From positions 1-17,630 of the forward strand of contig JAEYFO010000343.1 of NCBI GenBank assembly GCA_023402915.1: a stretch of 17,630 nt of DNA, written 5' to 3'. The translations under genes and the position numbers were made by a program. Positions 1 to 5,931 of this stretch are shown here, one piece after another. The stretch is from Bacillota bacterium. Its GTDB lineage: Bacteria; Bacillota; Clostridia; Christensenellales; CALWSW01. The notes beneath the pieces were generated by a model, which ran no database searches, was not told the DNA's origin, and worked only from the letters and a program-made list of their open reading frames with translations. Every line of letters starts with the position of its first letter. Within the stretch, counting starts at the first letter, position 1.

Positions 1-117
1 ATCCTGATCCTGCTCTTTGGCTGCGGCGGGTGCGGCTCTTTCCTCAACAACGGCAATGGCGGCTGCGGCTGCGGCAATTCCACCATCGGCAACGGCTGTG
101 GCTGCGGCTGCAACTGA
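1..117 (+). CDS. Gly/Cys-rich small protein, C-terminal part
   Basis: The reading frame is open from the window edge to a TGA at 115-117, so the start lies outside. The 38 visible residues begin with a hydrophobic stretch (ILILLFG) and continue as a low-complexity tail of Gly, Cys and Asn with repeated CGCG and GCGCG motifs. Nine cysteines fall in this short tail. A hydrophobic segment followed by a Gly/Cys tail recalls small membrane-associated or spore/envelope Gly-rich proteins of Firmicutes, but I cannot assign a family. A strong terminator follows within about 20 bases, which supports this being the true gene end. Low-complexity composition could mislead, so the confidence is moderate. 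Confidence 0.5.
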   Translation: MLILLFGCGGCGSFLNNGNGGCGCGNSTIGNGCGCGCN

Positions 118-134
118 TCCGGCTTTCCCCACAC

Positions 135-164
135 AAAAAAGGCCCCCGGCTTCGGGGGTCTTTT
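135..164. terminator. Bidirectional intrinsic terminator
   Basis: The stem CCCCCG (143-148) pairs with CGGGGG (153-158) around the loop GCTT. Four T follow on the plus strand (161-164), and six A (135-140) give a T tract on the minus strand. It can serve both the gene ending at 117 and the minus-strand gene ending at 207. Confidence 0.85.
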
Positions 165-206
165 CCGTTTTGGCCGTCGCCGGCCGTTGATTCCGGCGCG
201 TTTTTT

Positions 207-416
207 TCAAAGAAACTCTGTCGTTCCCCGGCCGAGCGCGTCCACCATGGAGCGGATCTCCTTTCGGGAGGAAGCGCTGTGCGCCCGGCTCGCCACCTGC
301 TCCCGCAGCCCCGGTTCCAGCTGCGAAAAATACGCCAGCGCCCCGGCGTCCTGCGCCAGCATCATGCCAAAGCCCAGCGGAAGCTCCGCCAGAGGGTTGA
401 ATTCGTCGTTCTTCAT
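207..416 (-). CDS. Small conserved-type hypothetical protein, 69 aa
   Basis: The 69-residue product opens MKNDEFNPLAELPLGFGMML, then has a helical region (DAGALAYFSQLEPGLREQVASRAH) and a basic-polar end. The LPLGFGM start followed by a short helical domain resembles an uncharacterised small soluble protein seen in many clostridia. The later part, with Ser-Arg-Lys and a final helix, loosely recalls the C-terminus of YdeI-like proteins; this is weak. No signal peptide or membrane segment is visible. The ATG at 416 has GGAGG eight bases upstream. It also sits in an ATGA overlap with the upstream gene's stop, so the two are probably translated together. The shared bidirectional terminator lies just downstream. 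Confidence 0.7.
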   Translation of the reverse strand: MKNDEFNPLAELPLGFGMMLAQDAGALAYFSQLEPGLREQVASRAHSASSRKEIRSMVDALGRGTTEFL

Positions 417-814
417 TGCATTGTCCTCCTGCTTTGTTTTTGCCTTTTTTGCCTGTCAAACAGCTGCGCGCAAAGGCGTTCCAGCTGCTTTTGCGCCCGC
501 TTCGCCCGCCGGAAACTCCACCCGGATCGTTTCGACCGGGCGCGCTCCATCCTTCGAAAAAGGCGCTCCTGCTGCCGCTCGCAGCCGCAGATCCATTTCA
601 TCCGGCGCGCCGCGCTTTGCCGCTGAAAAACCATCAGCCGCCGCGCCGCTTCGTCCTGCCCGGCAAGCGTTGTTTTCTGCCGTTCGAGCGCCGCTTCGTG
701 CGCCTGTAAATGCGCCCGCTGCACCCGGCAGTAAGCGCCCAGCCGCCGCGCCTGTTCGACGCACCGGGAAAGCAGCTCCGCTGTCTGCTCTGTGCAGCCT
801 TCTCTGTTTTTCAT
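413..814 (-). CDS. Arg/Gln-rich coiled-coil-like hypothetical protein, 133 aa
   Basis: I do not recognise this protein. It is 133 residues, very rich in Arg, Gln, Glu and Ala, with a heptad-like pattern over most of its length (for example VEQARRLGAYCRVQRAHLQ). It is therefore probably one or two long helices or coiled coils, strongly basic towards the C-terminus. Five cysteines are scattered through it. The ATG at 814 was chosen because GGAGG lies four bases upstream; an in-frame start 18 bases earlier has no comparable site. The stop overlaps the next start (ATGA, 413-416), which argues that both genes are real. It lies 136 bases downstream of a promoter-plus-terminator element, so expression may depend on read-through there. 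Confidence 0.6.
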   Translation of the reverse strand: MKNREGCTEQTAELLSRCVEQARRLGAYCRVQRAHLQAHEAALERQKTTLAGQDEAARRLMVFQRQSAARRMKWICGCERQQERLFRRMERARSKRSGWSFRRAKRAQKQLERLCAQLFDRQKRQKQSRRTMQ

Positions 815-918
815 GGCGCCTCCTTTCCGCACGAAAGGAGTATGCCCAACAGCGCCGCTTTTCTTTCGCTTTCTTCAAAAAACAACGCGTGCCAAAGCCG
901 AAAAGCCGTTGGCAAACA

Positions 919-963
919 GAAACCGTCCGCAATAAAAAACCGTCCGCATAAAAAAACCGCCCG
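919..963. repeat. Short direct repeats beside the terminator
   Basis: On the plus strand, AAACCGTCCGC-type units begin near 919, 937 and 954, each followed by an A-rich stretch; the third (AAACCGCCCGC) is the terminator arm. CGTCCGCAT (941-949) is also the exact reverse complement of ATGCGGACG (987-995), so the repeats flank the terminator as an inverted pair. Confidence 0.6.
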
Positions 964-978
964 CGGGAAAACGGGCGG
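950..978 (-). terminator. Intrinsic terminator of a short minus-strand transcript
   Basis: CCGCCCG (957-963) pairs with CGGGCGG (972-978). Seven A at 950-956 give a T7 tract on the minus strand. No protein gene ends here on that strand, so it must end a short RNA or act as an attenuator for the genes at 814-207. Confidence 0.8.
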
Positions 979-1057
979 CTGCTCTCATGCGGACGAACGA
1001 GGCTCCCCTTCCTTTTCCGTCCATGCGAAGAACGCGCTTCGCACTTTGAGAGGTACG
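950..1057 (-). ncRNA. Candidate structured leader or small RNA
   Basis: About 108 nt lie between a sigma-A promoter and an intrinsic terminator, with no convincing ORF. The sequence can fold as a three-way junction. P1 pairs 1047-1052 with 982-987 (CUCUCA/UGAGAG). P2 pairs 1037-1043 with 1024-1030 (UGCGAAG/CUUCGCA, six-base loop). P3 pairs 1018-1023 with 990-995 (UGGACG/CGUCCG). The terminator follows directly. I do not recognise a known riboswitch consensus. It could be an independent sRNA or an attenuating leader of the small genes downstream. Confidence 0.5.
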
Positions 1058-1062
1058 ACATT

Positions 1063-1091
1063 ATTCTACGGAGCAAATCGCATTTTGTCAA
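1063..1091 (-). promoter_or_regulatory. Sigma-A-type promoter for the candidate RNA
   Basis: On the minus strand TTGACA (1086-1091) and TAGAAT (1063-1068) are separated by exactly 17 bases, so transcription would start near 1056. The rest of 833-1309 holds the RNA, its terminator, an AT-rich stretch at about 1085-1240 and the promoter of the gene at 1310. Confidence 0.75.
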
Positions 1092-1270
1092 GACATTATC
1101 AATAAATTTTGCACGATTTTTCCGCGCATTTTCTCATGCTTTGCCGTCACAAAACGAATCTTTATTCCATCCAAGGCAATCTTTTCCTGATTATAAGGTA
1201 GTTTCTTCCAATATATTAACACTTTTGTAAATATGCCGTTTTTTCGGTAGCGCATCGCTTTTTTTGCCGG

Positions 1271-1276
1271 TATAAT
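1271..1276 (+). promoter_or_regulatory. -10 element upstream of the NlpC/P60 gene
   Basis: A perfect TATAAT lies 33 bases upstream of the start codon. The matching -35 region is poor (TAGCGC at a 17-base spacing), so the promoter may be weak or need an activator. Confidence 0.5.
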
Positions 1277-1309
1277 GCCCCTATCCCGCAAAAAGGAGGA
1301 CGCTGCTTT

Positions 1310-2140
1310 TTGTCTTTCAAGCGCCGAACGTTTCTTTTGTCTCTTTTCGGGGCGCTGGCCCTTTTCTGTGCCCCTGCCGCCGCCCGCGCCGCCTGGTCCG
1401 GCTCGGTGAGCGGTTCGTCCGTCAACGTCCGCTCCGCCCCTTCGCTGAGCGCTTCCGCCGTGAACCGGCTCTCCCGCGGAACCGCCGTCACCGTCCATCA
1501 AACGCAGGGCGCATGGCACCGGATCACTTCCGGCTCCGTCAGCGGCTGGATGCACGCCGCCTACGTGGATTCCCCCACGCTGCGCACGGGGATGCGCACC
1601 GAATCCGTCCGCACGCTTCAGGAGCAGCTGATTTTCCTCGGCTGGCTCAGCGGCAATGCCGACGGCATTTTCGGCGCGCAGACGGAAGCCGCCGTCCGGC
1701 GCTATCAGGCAGCCAGCGGCCTTGTCAGCGACGGTCTGGCCGGAAAAGCCACCCGGGCAGCGCTGCAAAAGGAGGTTTCGCTCTGCAATGCCATTGTTTC
1801 AGAAGCGAAAAACTATCTGGGCGTGCCCTATGTCCTTGGGGGAACCAGCCCGTCGGAGGGCTTTGACTGCTCCGGCCTTGCGCAATACGTCTATCAGAGA
1901 TCCGGCATCGCCCTGCCGCGCACTTCATCCGATCAGGCCAAGGCCGGAACCGCCGTTTCGCTTTCCAACATCCGTCCCGGCGACCTGGTGGCGTTTTATT
2001 CTCCGGTCAGCCATGTGGGCATTGCCATCGGCGGCGGAAAGTTCATCCACGCCCCCAAGCCCGGCGATTCCGTCAAGATCACCGAGCTGAAATACCTGCC
2101 CGTCAACACCGTCCGGCGGCTCACCGGGGCCGCGCCGTAA
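1310..2140 (+). CDS. Secreted SH3 / peptidoglycan-binding / NlpC-P60 endopeptidase
   Basis: This is a cell wall hydrolase of 276 residues, expected to cut peptide stems of peptidoglycan outside the cell. A signal peptide covers about residues 1-27: KRR, then a hydrophobic core, ending in an Ala-rich site (AARA). A bacterial SH3 domain follows (about 35-88, with VNVRSAPS). Next is a PG_binding_1 domain (about 92-152, with LQEQLIFLGWLSGNADGIFG). The NlpC/P60 domain is about 161-276, with the expected catalytic Cys187 (FDCSG), His235 (SHVGI) and His247 (FIHAP). The start codon is TTG, with GGAGG (1295-1299) ten bases upstream; no ATG fits the signal peptide. It is a single-gene unit with a terminator after it. 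The specific cleavage bond cannot be read from the sequence. Confidence 0.93.
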   Translation: MSFKRRTFLLSLFGALALFCAPAAARAAWSGSVSGSSVNVRSAPSLSASAVNRLSRGTAVTVHQTQGAWHRITSGSVSGWMHAAYVDSPTLRTGMRTESVRTLQEQLIFLGWLSGNADGIFGAQTEAAVRRYQAASGLVSDGLAGKATRAALQKEVSLCNAIVSEAKNYLGVPYVLGGTSPSEGFDCSGLAQYVYQRSGIALPRTSSDQAKAGTAVSLSNIRPGDLVAFYSPVSHVGIAIGGGKFIHAPKPGDSVKITELKYLPVNTVRRLTGAAP

Positions 2141-2156
2141 AGACACAAAACACAAC

Positions 2157-2205
2157 AAAAAGCGGCGCTTTGGAACGCATTTTTCCGAAAACGCCGCTTT
2201 TCCTT
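2157..2205. terminator. Bidirectional terminator between convergent genes
   Basis: AAAAGCGGCG (2158-2167) pairs with CGCCGCTTTT (2192-2201) around a 24-base loop, giving T runs on both strands. It lies between the plus-strand hydrolase gene and the minus-strand YitT gene. Confidence 0.75.
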
Positions 2206-2247
2206 TTGGATTTTCTTTTAGAAGCTCATTCTGAAATGAATTTGGGT

Positions 2248-3114
2248 TCAACTGCCGGAAAGCTCCTTGAAGCCTTCGCCGTGGACCTCCGTCGCGTCGA
2301 GGAACACCACGAACGCCCCCTTGTCGTGCTTGTTGATGACCTTGAGCGTATCGGCCACCTCCGAGCGGCGGGCCACGGTCATGATGACGGTCTTGTCCCG
2401 GCCGGAATAGCCGCCGCGGGCGCAGATCTCCGTCACGCCGCGGTCAAGATCCTCCGTCAGCTCCCGGACGATCTCCCGGGGCTTTTCCGTGATGATATAG
2501 ATCACCTTGGCATAATCCACGCCCTGCACGATGGCGTCGATGGTTTTCGACGTGCAGAAGATCGTCACGATGGAATACAGGGCGATCTCGATATCCTTAA
2601 ACACCAGCACGGCCACGGCCACCACCGCGCCGTCGAGCAGCATCAGAATATTGCCCAGCGAAAGCCGCGGGCTTTTCCGCCGCAGCACCAGACCCAGCAG
2701 ATCGGTCCCGCCCGTGCTGATGCCCCGCATGAGCAGCACGCCCAGCCCAAGGCCCATGAGCGCACCGCCCAGCACCGCCGAAAGCAATACGTTTCCCGTG
2801 TACGCGATGGGCAGCAGGGACAGCAGGTCGATGAACACGGAAAGGAGGATCGTCGCCACACCGGTTTTCAGGAGGGGCTTGAGGCCGAAGGTTTTCAGAC
2901 CCACCAGAAAAATGGGCAGGTTCATCACCAGCGAAAGCATGCCCACCGGCGCGCCCGTCACGAAGCCAATGGCCGTTGCAAGGCCGGAAACCCCGCCCGG
3001 GGCGATTTTATTGGGAATGGTGAACGTCACCATGCTCAGCGCCGCCACAAGACAGCCGAACACGATGGAAAGACTGTCCCAAAGCAGCTCTTTTTTCCAC
3101 TTTTTCTCATCCAT
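2248..3114 (-). CDS. YitT family membrane protein (DUF161 + DUF2179)
   Basis: The product is a 288-residue integral membrane protein, the usual YitT length. Hydrophobic segments lie near residues 12-32, 48-72, 84-104, 107-130 and 154-172, with the family-like motifs NKIAPGGVSG (35-44) and RGISTGGTDLL (130-140). A soluble C-terminal DUF2179 domain covers about 205-280 (YIITEKPREI, GYSGRDKTVIMTV, FVVFLDATEVHGEGF). The function of the family is not settled; transport has been suggested. The ATG at 3114 was chosen because GAGGTGA lies about six bases upstream. The frame stays open much further upstream, but that part runs into the 20-bp tandem repeat and is not plausible protein. The 372 bases to the next gene upstream are mostly that repeat, and I see no clear promoter there. 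Confidence 0.9.
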   Translation of the reverse strand: MDEKKWKKELLWDSLSIVFGCLVAALSMVTFTIPNKIAPGGVSGLATAIGFVTGAPVGMLSLVMNLPIFLVGLKTFGLKPLLKTGVATILLSVFIDLLSLLPIAYTGNVLLSAVLGGALMGLGLGVLLMRGISTGGTDLLGLVLRRKSPRLSLGNILMLLDGAVVAVAVLVFKDIEIALYSIVTIFCTSKTIDAIVQGVDYAKVIYIITEKPREIVRELTEDLDRGVTEICARGGYSGRDKTVIMTVARRSEVADTLKVINKHDKGAFVVFLDATEVHGEGFKELSGS

Positions 3115-3203
3115 ATCAGTCACCTCGGTTTTCGGTTTTTTGGCACGCGATGATCCGTCGCCCCCTTTTTCCCTCTGGCACACGGTTCTCCAGAAAGCGT
3201 TTT

Positions 3204-3383
3204 CCCCTGCGGGGCACACAGCACCCCTCCGGGGCACACGGCACCCCTTCGGGGCACACGGCACCCCTTCGGGGCACACAGCACCTCTCCGGGGCACACG
3301 GCACCCCTTTGGGGCACACGGCACCCCTTTGGGGCGCACGGCACCCCTTTGGGGCGCACGGCACCCCTTCGGGGCACACAGCA
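3204..3383. repeat. 20-bp tandem repeat array (8 full units plus partial ends)
   Basis: The unit ggggcacacggcaccccttc recurs head to tail with a strict 20-base period from 3211 to 3370, then a 13-base partial copy to 3383 and a degenerate partial copy before 3211. Variation is limited to a few positions: ACA/ACG, GCAC/GCGC and the last three bases (TTC, TTT, TCC). In the minus-strand RNA each unit can fold as GGGGUGC / GUGCCCC with two G-U pairs. There are no unique spacers, so it is not CRISPR. It lies in the 372-base gap upstream of the YitT gene. A small inverted repeat (CCCTTA 3397-3402, TAAGGG 3408-3413) sits beside it. Confidence 0.95.
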
Positions 3384-3486
3384 GGAACCGTATGCACCCT
3401 TATCCGCTAAGGGCTGTCCTGCAAAAAGAGCGTCGAACGTCCGCGCGGGCTTTCGCGCCCTTCCACGCAAGTCCTGCCGCCGGTTT

Positions 3487-3915
3487 TCAGCAGCGCTGCG
3501 CCGCTTTTTCCTCGCTGCGCCGCCGGACAAACGCCCGGAAAAACAGCAGTCCCGCGCCGGTGAGCGCCGTTCCCAACCCGCCGTAAAACACGGCGACGAC
3601 GCCATTTGACACCAGGCCGCTGCGCCGGAACAAAATGCCCAGAGCGATCATGAACCCCAGAAGGATCCAGCCCTTTTTGTCAAAGACGCAAAGCGCGCTC
3701 TTTCGCTCTTCCCGATAGCCGAGAATGCGCGCTTTGTGCTTTTGATGCACCTGATAAAACATCATCCCAAAGCAGGCGGCAACGGCCGCCGAAAGCAGCA
3801 GGTTGCCCGCCGAAAGGCAGGGGCCGTAGAGCATACAGCTCACGCGCAGGATATTGAGCCCCGGCAGCGTCCACAGCGCCGCCGCCAGCAAAAGGAGCGT
3901 GCTTTTTTGAACCAT
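3487..3915 (-). CDS. Conserved-type four-helix membrane protein, unknown function
   Basis: The product has 142 residues with four hydrophobic segments, near 5-25, 36-55, 82-98 and 105-128. A cytosolic-looking basic loop (HQKHKARILGYREERKS) separates helices 2 and 3, and the tail is charged. The segments FDKKGWILLGFMIALG and VFYGGLGTALTGAGLLF, with an early GLNILRV, match my recollection of an unnamed membrane protein family of Firmicutes and Bacteroidetes. I know of no assigned function. The ATG at 3915 has AAGGAG five bases upstream. That site overlaps the aroQ stop codon (gap of 9 bases), so the two genes are probably co-transcribed and coupled. Confidence 0.8.
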   Translation of the reverse strand: MVQKSTLLLLAAALWTLPGLNILRVSCMLYGPCLSAGNLLLSAAVAACFGMMFYQVHQKHKARILGYREERKSALCVFDKKGWILLGFMIALGILFRRSGLVSNGVVAVFYGGLGTALTGAGLLFFRAFVRRRSEEKAAQRC

Positions 3916-3924
3916 GCGTTCTCC

Positions 3925-4353
3925 TTACAGCGCCGCCAGATAGCGCAGCGCCAGCAGATAACCCTCCGCGCCCAGCCCGCAGATCTGCCCAATGCAGGCG
4001 GAAGCCGTCACGGAGCGGTGGCGGAATTCCTCGCTCTTATGAATGTTGGAAAGATGCACCTCCACCGCCGGAAGGGAGACCGCTTCGAGCGCGTCGTGCA
4101 GGGCGTAGCTGTAGTGGGTGTACGCGCCCGGATTGATGACGATGCCGTTCGTTTTTCCGTAGCAGCTGTGGATGCAGTCGATGAGCGCGCCCTCGCTGTT
4201 GGACTGAAAAAATTCCACCGAAACGCCCAGCGCTTCGGCCTCTTTGGCAATGCGCTCTTCGATCTGCGCAAGGCCCGTCCGCCCGTAAATATCCGGTTCG
4301 CGGATGCCGAGCATATTCATATTCGGCCCGTTGACGATCATGATCTTTTTCAT
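3925..4353 (-). CDS. aroQ: 3-dehydroquinate dehydratase, type II
   Basis: This enzyme removes water from 3-dehydroquinate to give 3-dehydroshikimate, the third step of the shikimate pathway, in the cytosol. At 142 residues it has the normal length for the type II dodecameric enzyme. Visible landmarks are NGPNMNMLGIREP, the catalytic Tyr in DIYG, QSNSEG, NPGAYTHYSYALHDAL, the catalytic His in VEVHLSNIHKSEEFRHRS, and GLGAEGYLLAL near the end. The ATG at 4353 has GGGAGG about six bases upstream. It is transcribed away from aroE and lies outside the main aro operon, but both supply steps missing from that operon. The following small membrane protein gene appears to share its transcript. Confidence 0.96.
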   Translation of the reverse strand: MKKIMIVNGPNMNMLGIREPDIYGRTGLAQIEERIAKEAEALGVSVEFFQSNSEGALIDCIHSCYGKTNGIVINPGAYTHYSYALHDALEAVSLPAVEVHLSNIHKSEEFRHRSVTASACIGQICGLGAEGYLLALRYLAAL

Positions 4354-4407
4354 GGATTCCTCCCGTTCCTTCCGTTCCCTCTATTTCTTCCATTCAAAGC
4401 GCAATTC

Positions 4408-4416
4408 TGCTATACT
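4408..4416 (+). promoter_or_regulatory. Extended -10 candidate upstream of aroE
   Basis: TGCTATACT fits an extended -10 element (TGn plus TATACT at 4411-4416) with a weak -35 (TTCCAT) 17 bases upstream. It would give a leader of about 230 nt before aroE. Within the 302-base aroQ/aroE gap I see only this, the opposing promoter and one hairpin. Confidence 0.35.
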
Positions 4417-4463
4417 CTTTATAGACGGCTTGCCGGAGCTTCTCTTTTTCACTCCTGCCTGTG

Positions 4464-4524
4464 CAGCCGTTTTTTCCTGTTTTTGAAAAACACCGCCGTC
4501 CGCTTTTCCGCACGGCTGTTTTTT
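4464..4524. other. Competing inverted repeats in the aroQ/aroE intergenic region
   Basis: GCCGT (4495-4499) can pair with ACGGC (4512-4516), followed on the plus strand by TGTTTTTT, which looks like a weak terminator. CAGCCGT (4464-4470) can instead pair with ACGGCTG (4512-4518). These are mutually exclusive pairings. The minus-strand equivalent also ends in a T-rich run (GGTGTTTTT). Confidence 0.35.
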
Positions 4525-4534
4525 CCGCTTTTCT

Positions 4535-4564
4535 ATTGTACCCGATTCTACCCCCGGGTGACAA
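4535..4564 (-). promoter_or_regulatory. Promoter for the aroQ unit
   Basis: On the minus strand TTGTCA (4559-4564) and TACAAT (4535-4540) are separated by 18 bases. Transcription would start near 4528, giving a leader of about 175 nt before aroQ. Confidence 0.55.
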
Positions 4565-4655
4565 GGGCGCATCCGTTTCTTAAGAAAAGACGGCTCCGCC
4601 CCGGCGCGAAAGCGCTTCCACCCGAACCTCTCCGCCATCGAAAGGAGCCCTTTTC

Positions 4656-5516
4656 ATGTCTGCCCAATACTGCGTCATCGGCGATCCCATCGCCCATTCT
4701 CTCTCTCCCGCCATTTACGCCCCGCTGTTCGCCCGCCACGGCATCGACGCGGTTTATGGAAAGGTGCGCGTGTGCAAGGGGGAGCTGCCCGCCTTTTTGC
4801 AACTGGCGCAGGAGCAGAATTTTGGCGGCTTCAACGCCACCATGCCCCACAAAAAAGACCTGCTTTCCCTCGTGGACGAGCTGGGGCCCAGCGCCCGGCT
4901 GCATCAGTCGGTCAATACCGTCGTGCGTTGCGGACAAAAATGGGTGGGGCACTCCACGGACGGCGACGGCTTTTCCCTCAGCTTGAAGGAGCAGGGGCTG
5001 TCTCTTGCTGGGCAGGACGTGCTGCTGCTGGGCGCGGGAGGCGCTTCCTCCACCATCGCCCTGACCGCCATGGCAGAGGACGCTCGCTCGCTGACCATCC
5101 TGAACCGCACCGCCGAAAAGGCTGAAGCGCTCGCCGCCTTTGTGGAGCGGCAGACCGGACGGCGCTGCGCTTTCGGGGCGATGGAGCCGGAGGCGATGGT
5201 TCGCGCCGCGGAGCGCGCCACGCTGCTCATCAACAGCACGCCCCTCGGCATGGAAGGCTGCCGGGGCGACTATGAGGACTTCACGTTTTTGGACGCTTTT
5301 TCCGGAAATACCGTCTGCGACGTGATCTACAAACCCGCCGAGACCCGGCTCATGGCCGAAGCGCGCCGCCGCGGCAAGCAGACCGTCGGCGGCATCGGGA
5401 TGCTGATCTGGCAGGGACTGGCGGCATTCCGGCTGTATTTCGGCGTCGAACCGGGAAAAGACGACCGCGCCGCCGTGCAGCAGTCGCTCGTTGACGCGGG
5501 CTATCTCAAGGGCTGA
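4656..5516 (+). CDS. aroE: Shikimate dehydrogenase
   Basis: This enzyme reduces 3-dehydroshikimate to shikimate, the fourth step of the pathway, normally with NADPH. The product has 286 residues, a normal length. The substrate site shows GDPIAHSLSP (9-18), then NATMPHKK with catalytic Lys66. Asp102 in HSTDGDG is the partner residue. The Rossmann domain has the loop GAGGAS (126-131) and NRT further on. The C-terminal motif GGIGMLIWQG is typical of the family. The ATG at 4656 has AAGGAG about eight bases upstream. It is divergent from aroQ. The next gene downstream is a 51-residue membrane protein 136 bases away, separated by hairpins, so aroE may be transcribed alone. Confidence 0.96.
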   Translation: MSAQYCVIGDPIAHSLSPAIYAPLFARHGIDAVYGKVRVCKGELPAFLQLAQEQNFGGFNATMPHKKDLLSLVDELGPSARLHQSVNTVVRCGQKWVGHSTDGDGFSLSLKEQGLSLAGQDVLLLGAGGASSTIALTAMAEDARSLTILNRTAEKAEALAAFVERQTGRRCAFGAMEPEAMVRAAERATLLINSTPLGMEGCRGDYEDFTFLDAFSGNTVCDVIYKPAETRLMAEARRRGKQTVGGIGMLIWQGLAAFRLYFGVEPGKDDRAAVQQSLVDAGYLKG

Positions 5517-5560
5517 AGTTTGAATTTTCCGGCCGAATTTTTCCGAAAGTTCAAAGTCTC

Positions 5561-5632
5561 ATCGAAAAGCAAGTCTGTTTTTCTGATTTTCGATCATAAA
5601 AACCGGGTTCCGCACTTTTTAGAAGTCCCGGT
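5561..5632 (+). other. Two inverted repeats before the 51-aa membrane protein
   Basis: ATCGAAAA (5561-5568) pairs with TTTTCGAT (5587-5594). ACCGGG (5602-5607) pairs with CCCGGT (5627-5632), with an inner ACTT/AAGT pair. The second hairpin ends eight bases before the ribosome binding site. They may end the aroE transcript, control the small gene, or both. Confidence 0.45.
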
Positions 5633-5652
5633 CCATCAAAAGGAGTTTTTCC

Positions 5653-5808
5653 ATGATCCTGCTCGCGATTTTTGCCACGGTGCTCTCCGGTTATCTCGGC
5701 ACCGCCCTCTTTGACGCGTGGATAAACTGGCCGCAGGGCGGCCCTGTTTGCGCCGTCGCCGTCATGGGCGCGTTTCTTCTCTATGCCATCGAAAATAAAA
5801 AGGAATAG
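5653..5808 (+). CDS. Small two-helix membrane protein, 51 aa
   Basis: I do not recognise this product. It starts MILLAIFATVLSGYLGTALF, has a short polar link (DAWINWPQGGP), a second hydrophobic stretch (VCAVAVMGAFLLYAI) and a charged tail ENKKE. This reads as a hairpin of two transmembrane helices. The ATG at 5653 has AGGAG seven bases upstream, one of the better ribosome binding sites in the region, and the stop is TAG. Good start signal, hydrophobic pattern and charged end together make this a likely real gene despite its size. It lies between aroE and the transglutaminase-like gene on the same strand; no functional link is evident. Confidence 0.7.
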   Translation: MILLAIFATVLSGYLGTALFDAWINWPQGGPVCAVAVMGAFLLYAIENKKE

Positions 5809-5931
5809 GGCTGCGCCCCCTGCGGCATTGTTCTGATCCGCTCGGATTTTTGCAAAGGGGCTCTGTGAAAAACTTCCCTGCAAATACGATCAAAAAGTTC
5901 TCCACTCAAAATACCATGGAGGGACGTTTCC

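Noticed and set aside
187-1105. Several plus- and minus-strand open frames around the small genes and the RNA
   Set aside because: No ribosome binding sites, low-complexity Pro/Arg/Ala products, and they conflict with the coupled minus-strand pair at 207-814.
3204-3383. CRISPR array
   Set aside because: Repeats are contiguous with no spacers and no cas genes are near.
3115-3605. Cys/Pro-rich repeat proteins read through the 20-bp array, including an N-terminal extension of YitT
   Set aside because: The period of 20 is not a multiple of three, so all frames give similar 20-residue repeats; the YitT start with a ribosome binding site is downstream of the array.
4150-4215. Ser instead of His in the QSNHEG motif of AroQ
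   Set aside because: This position varies in functional type II dehydratases, and the catalytic Tyr and His are present, so loss of activity is not indicated.
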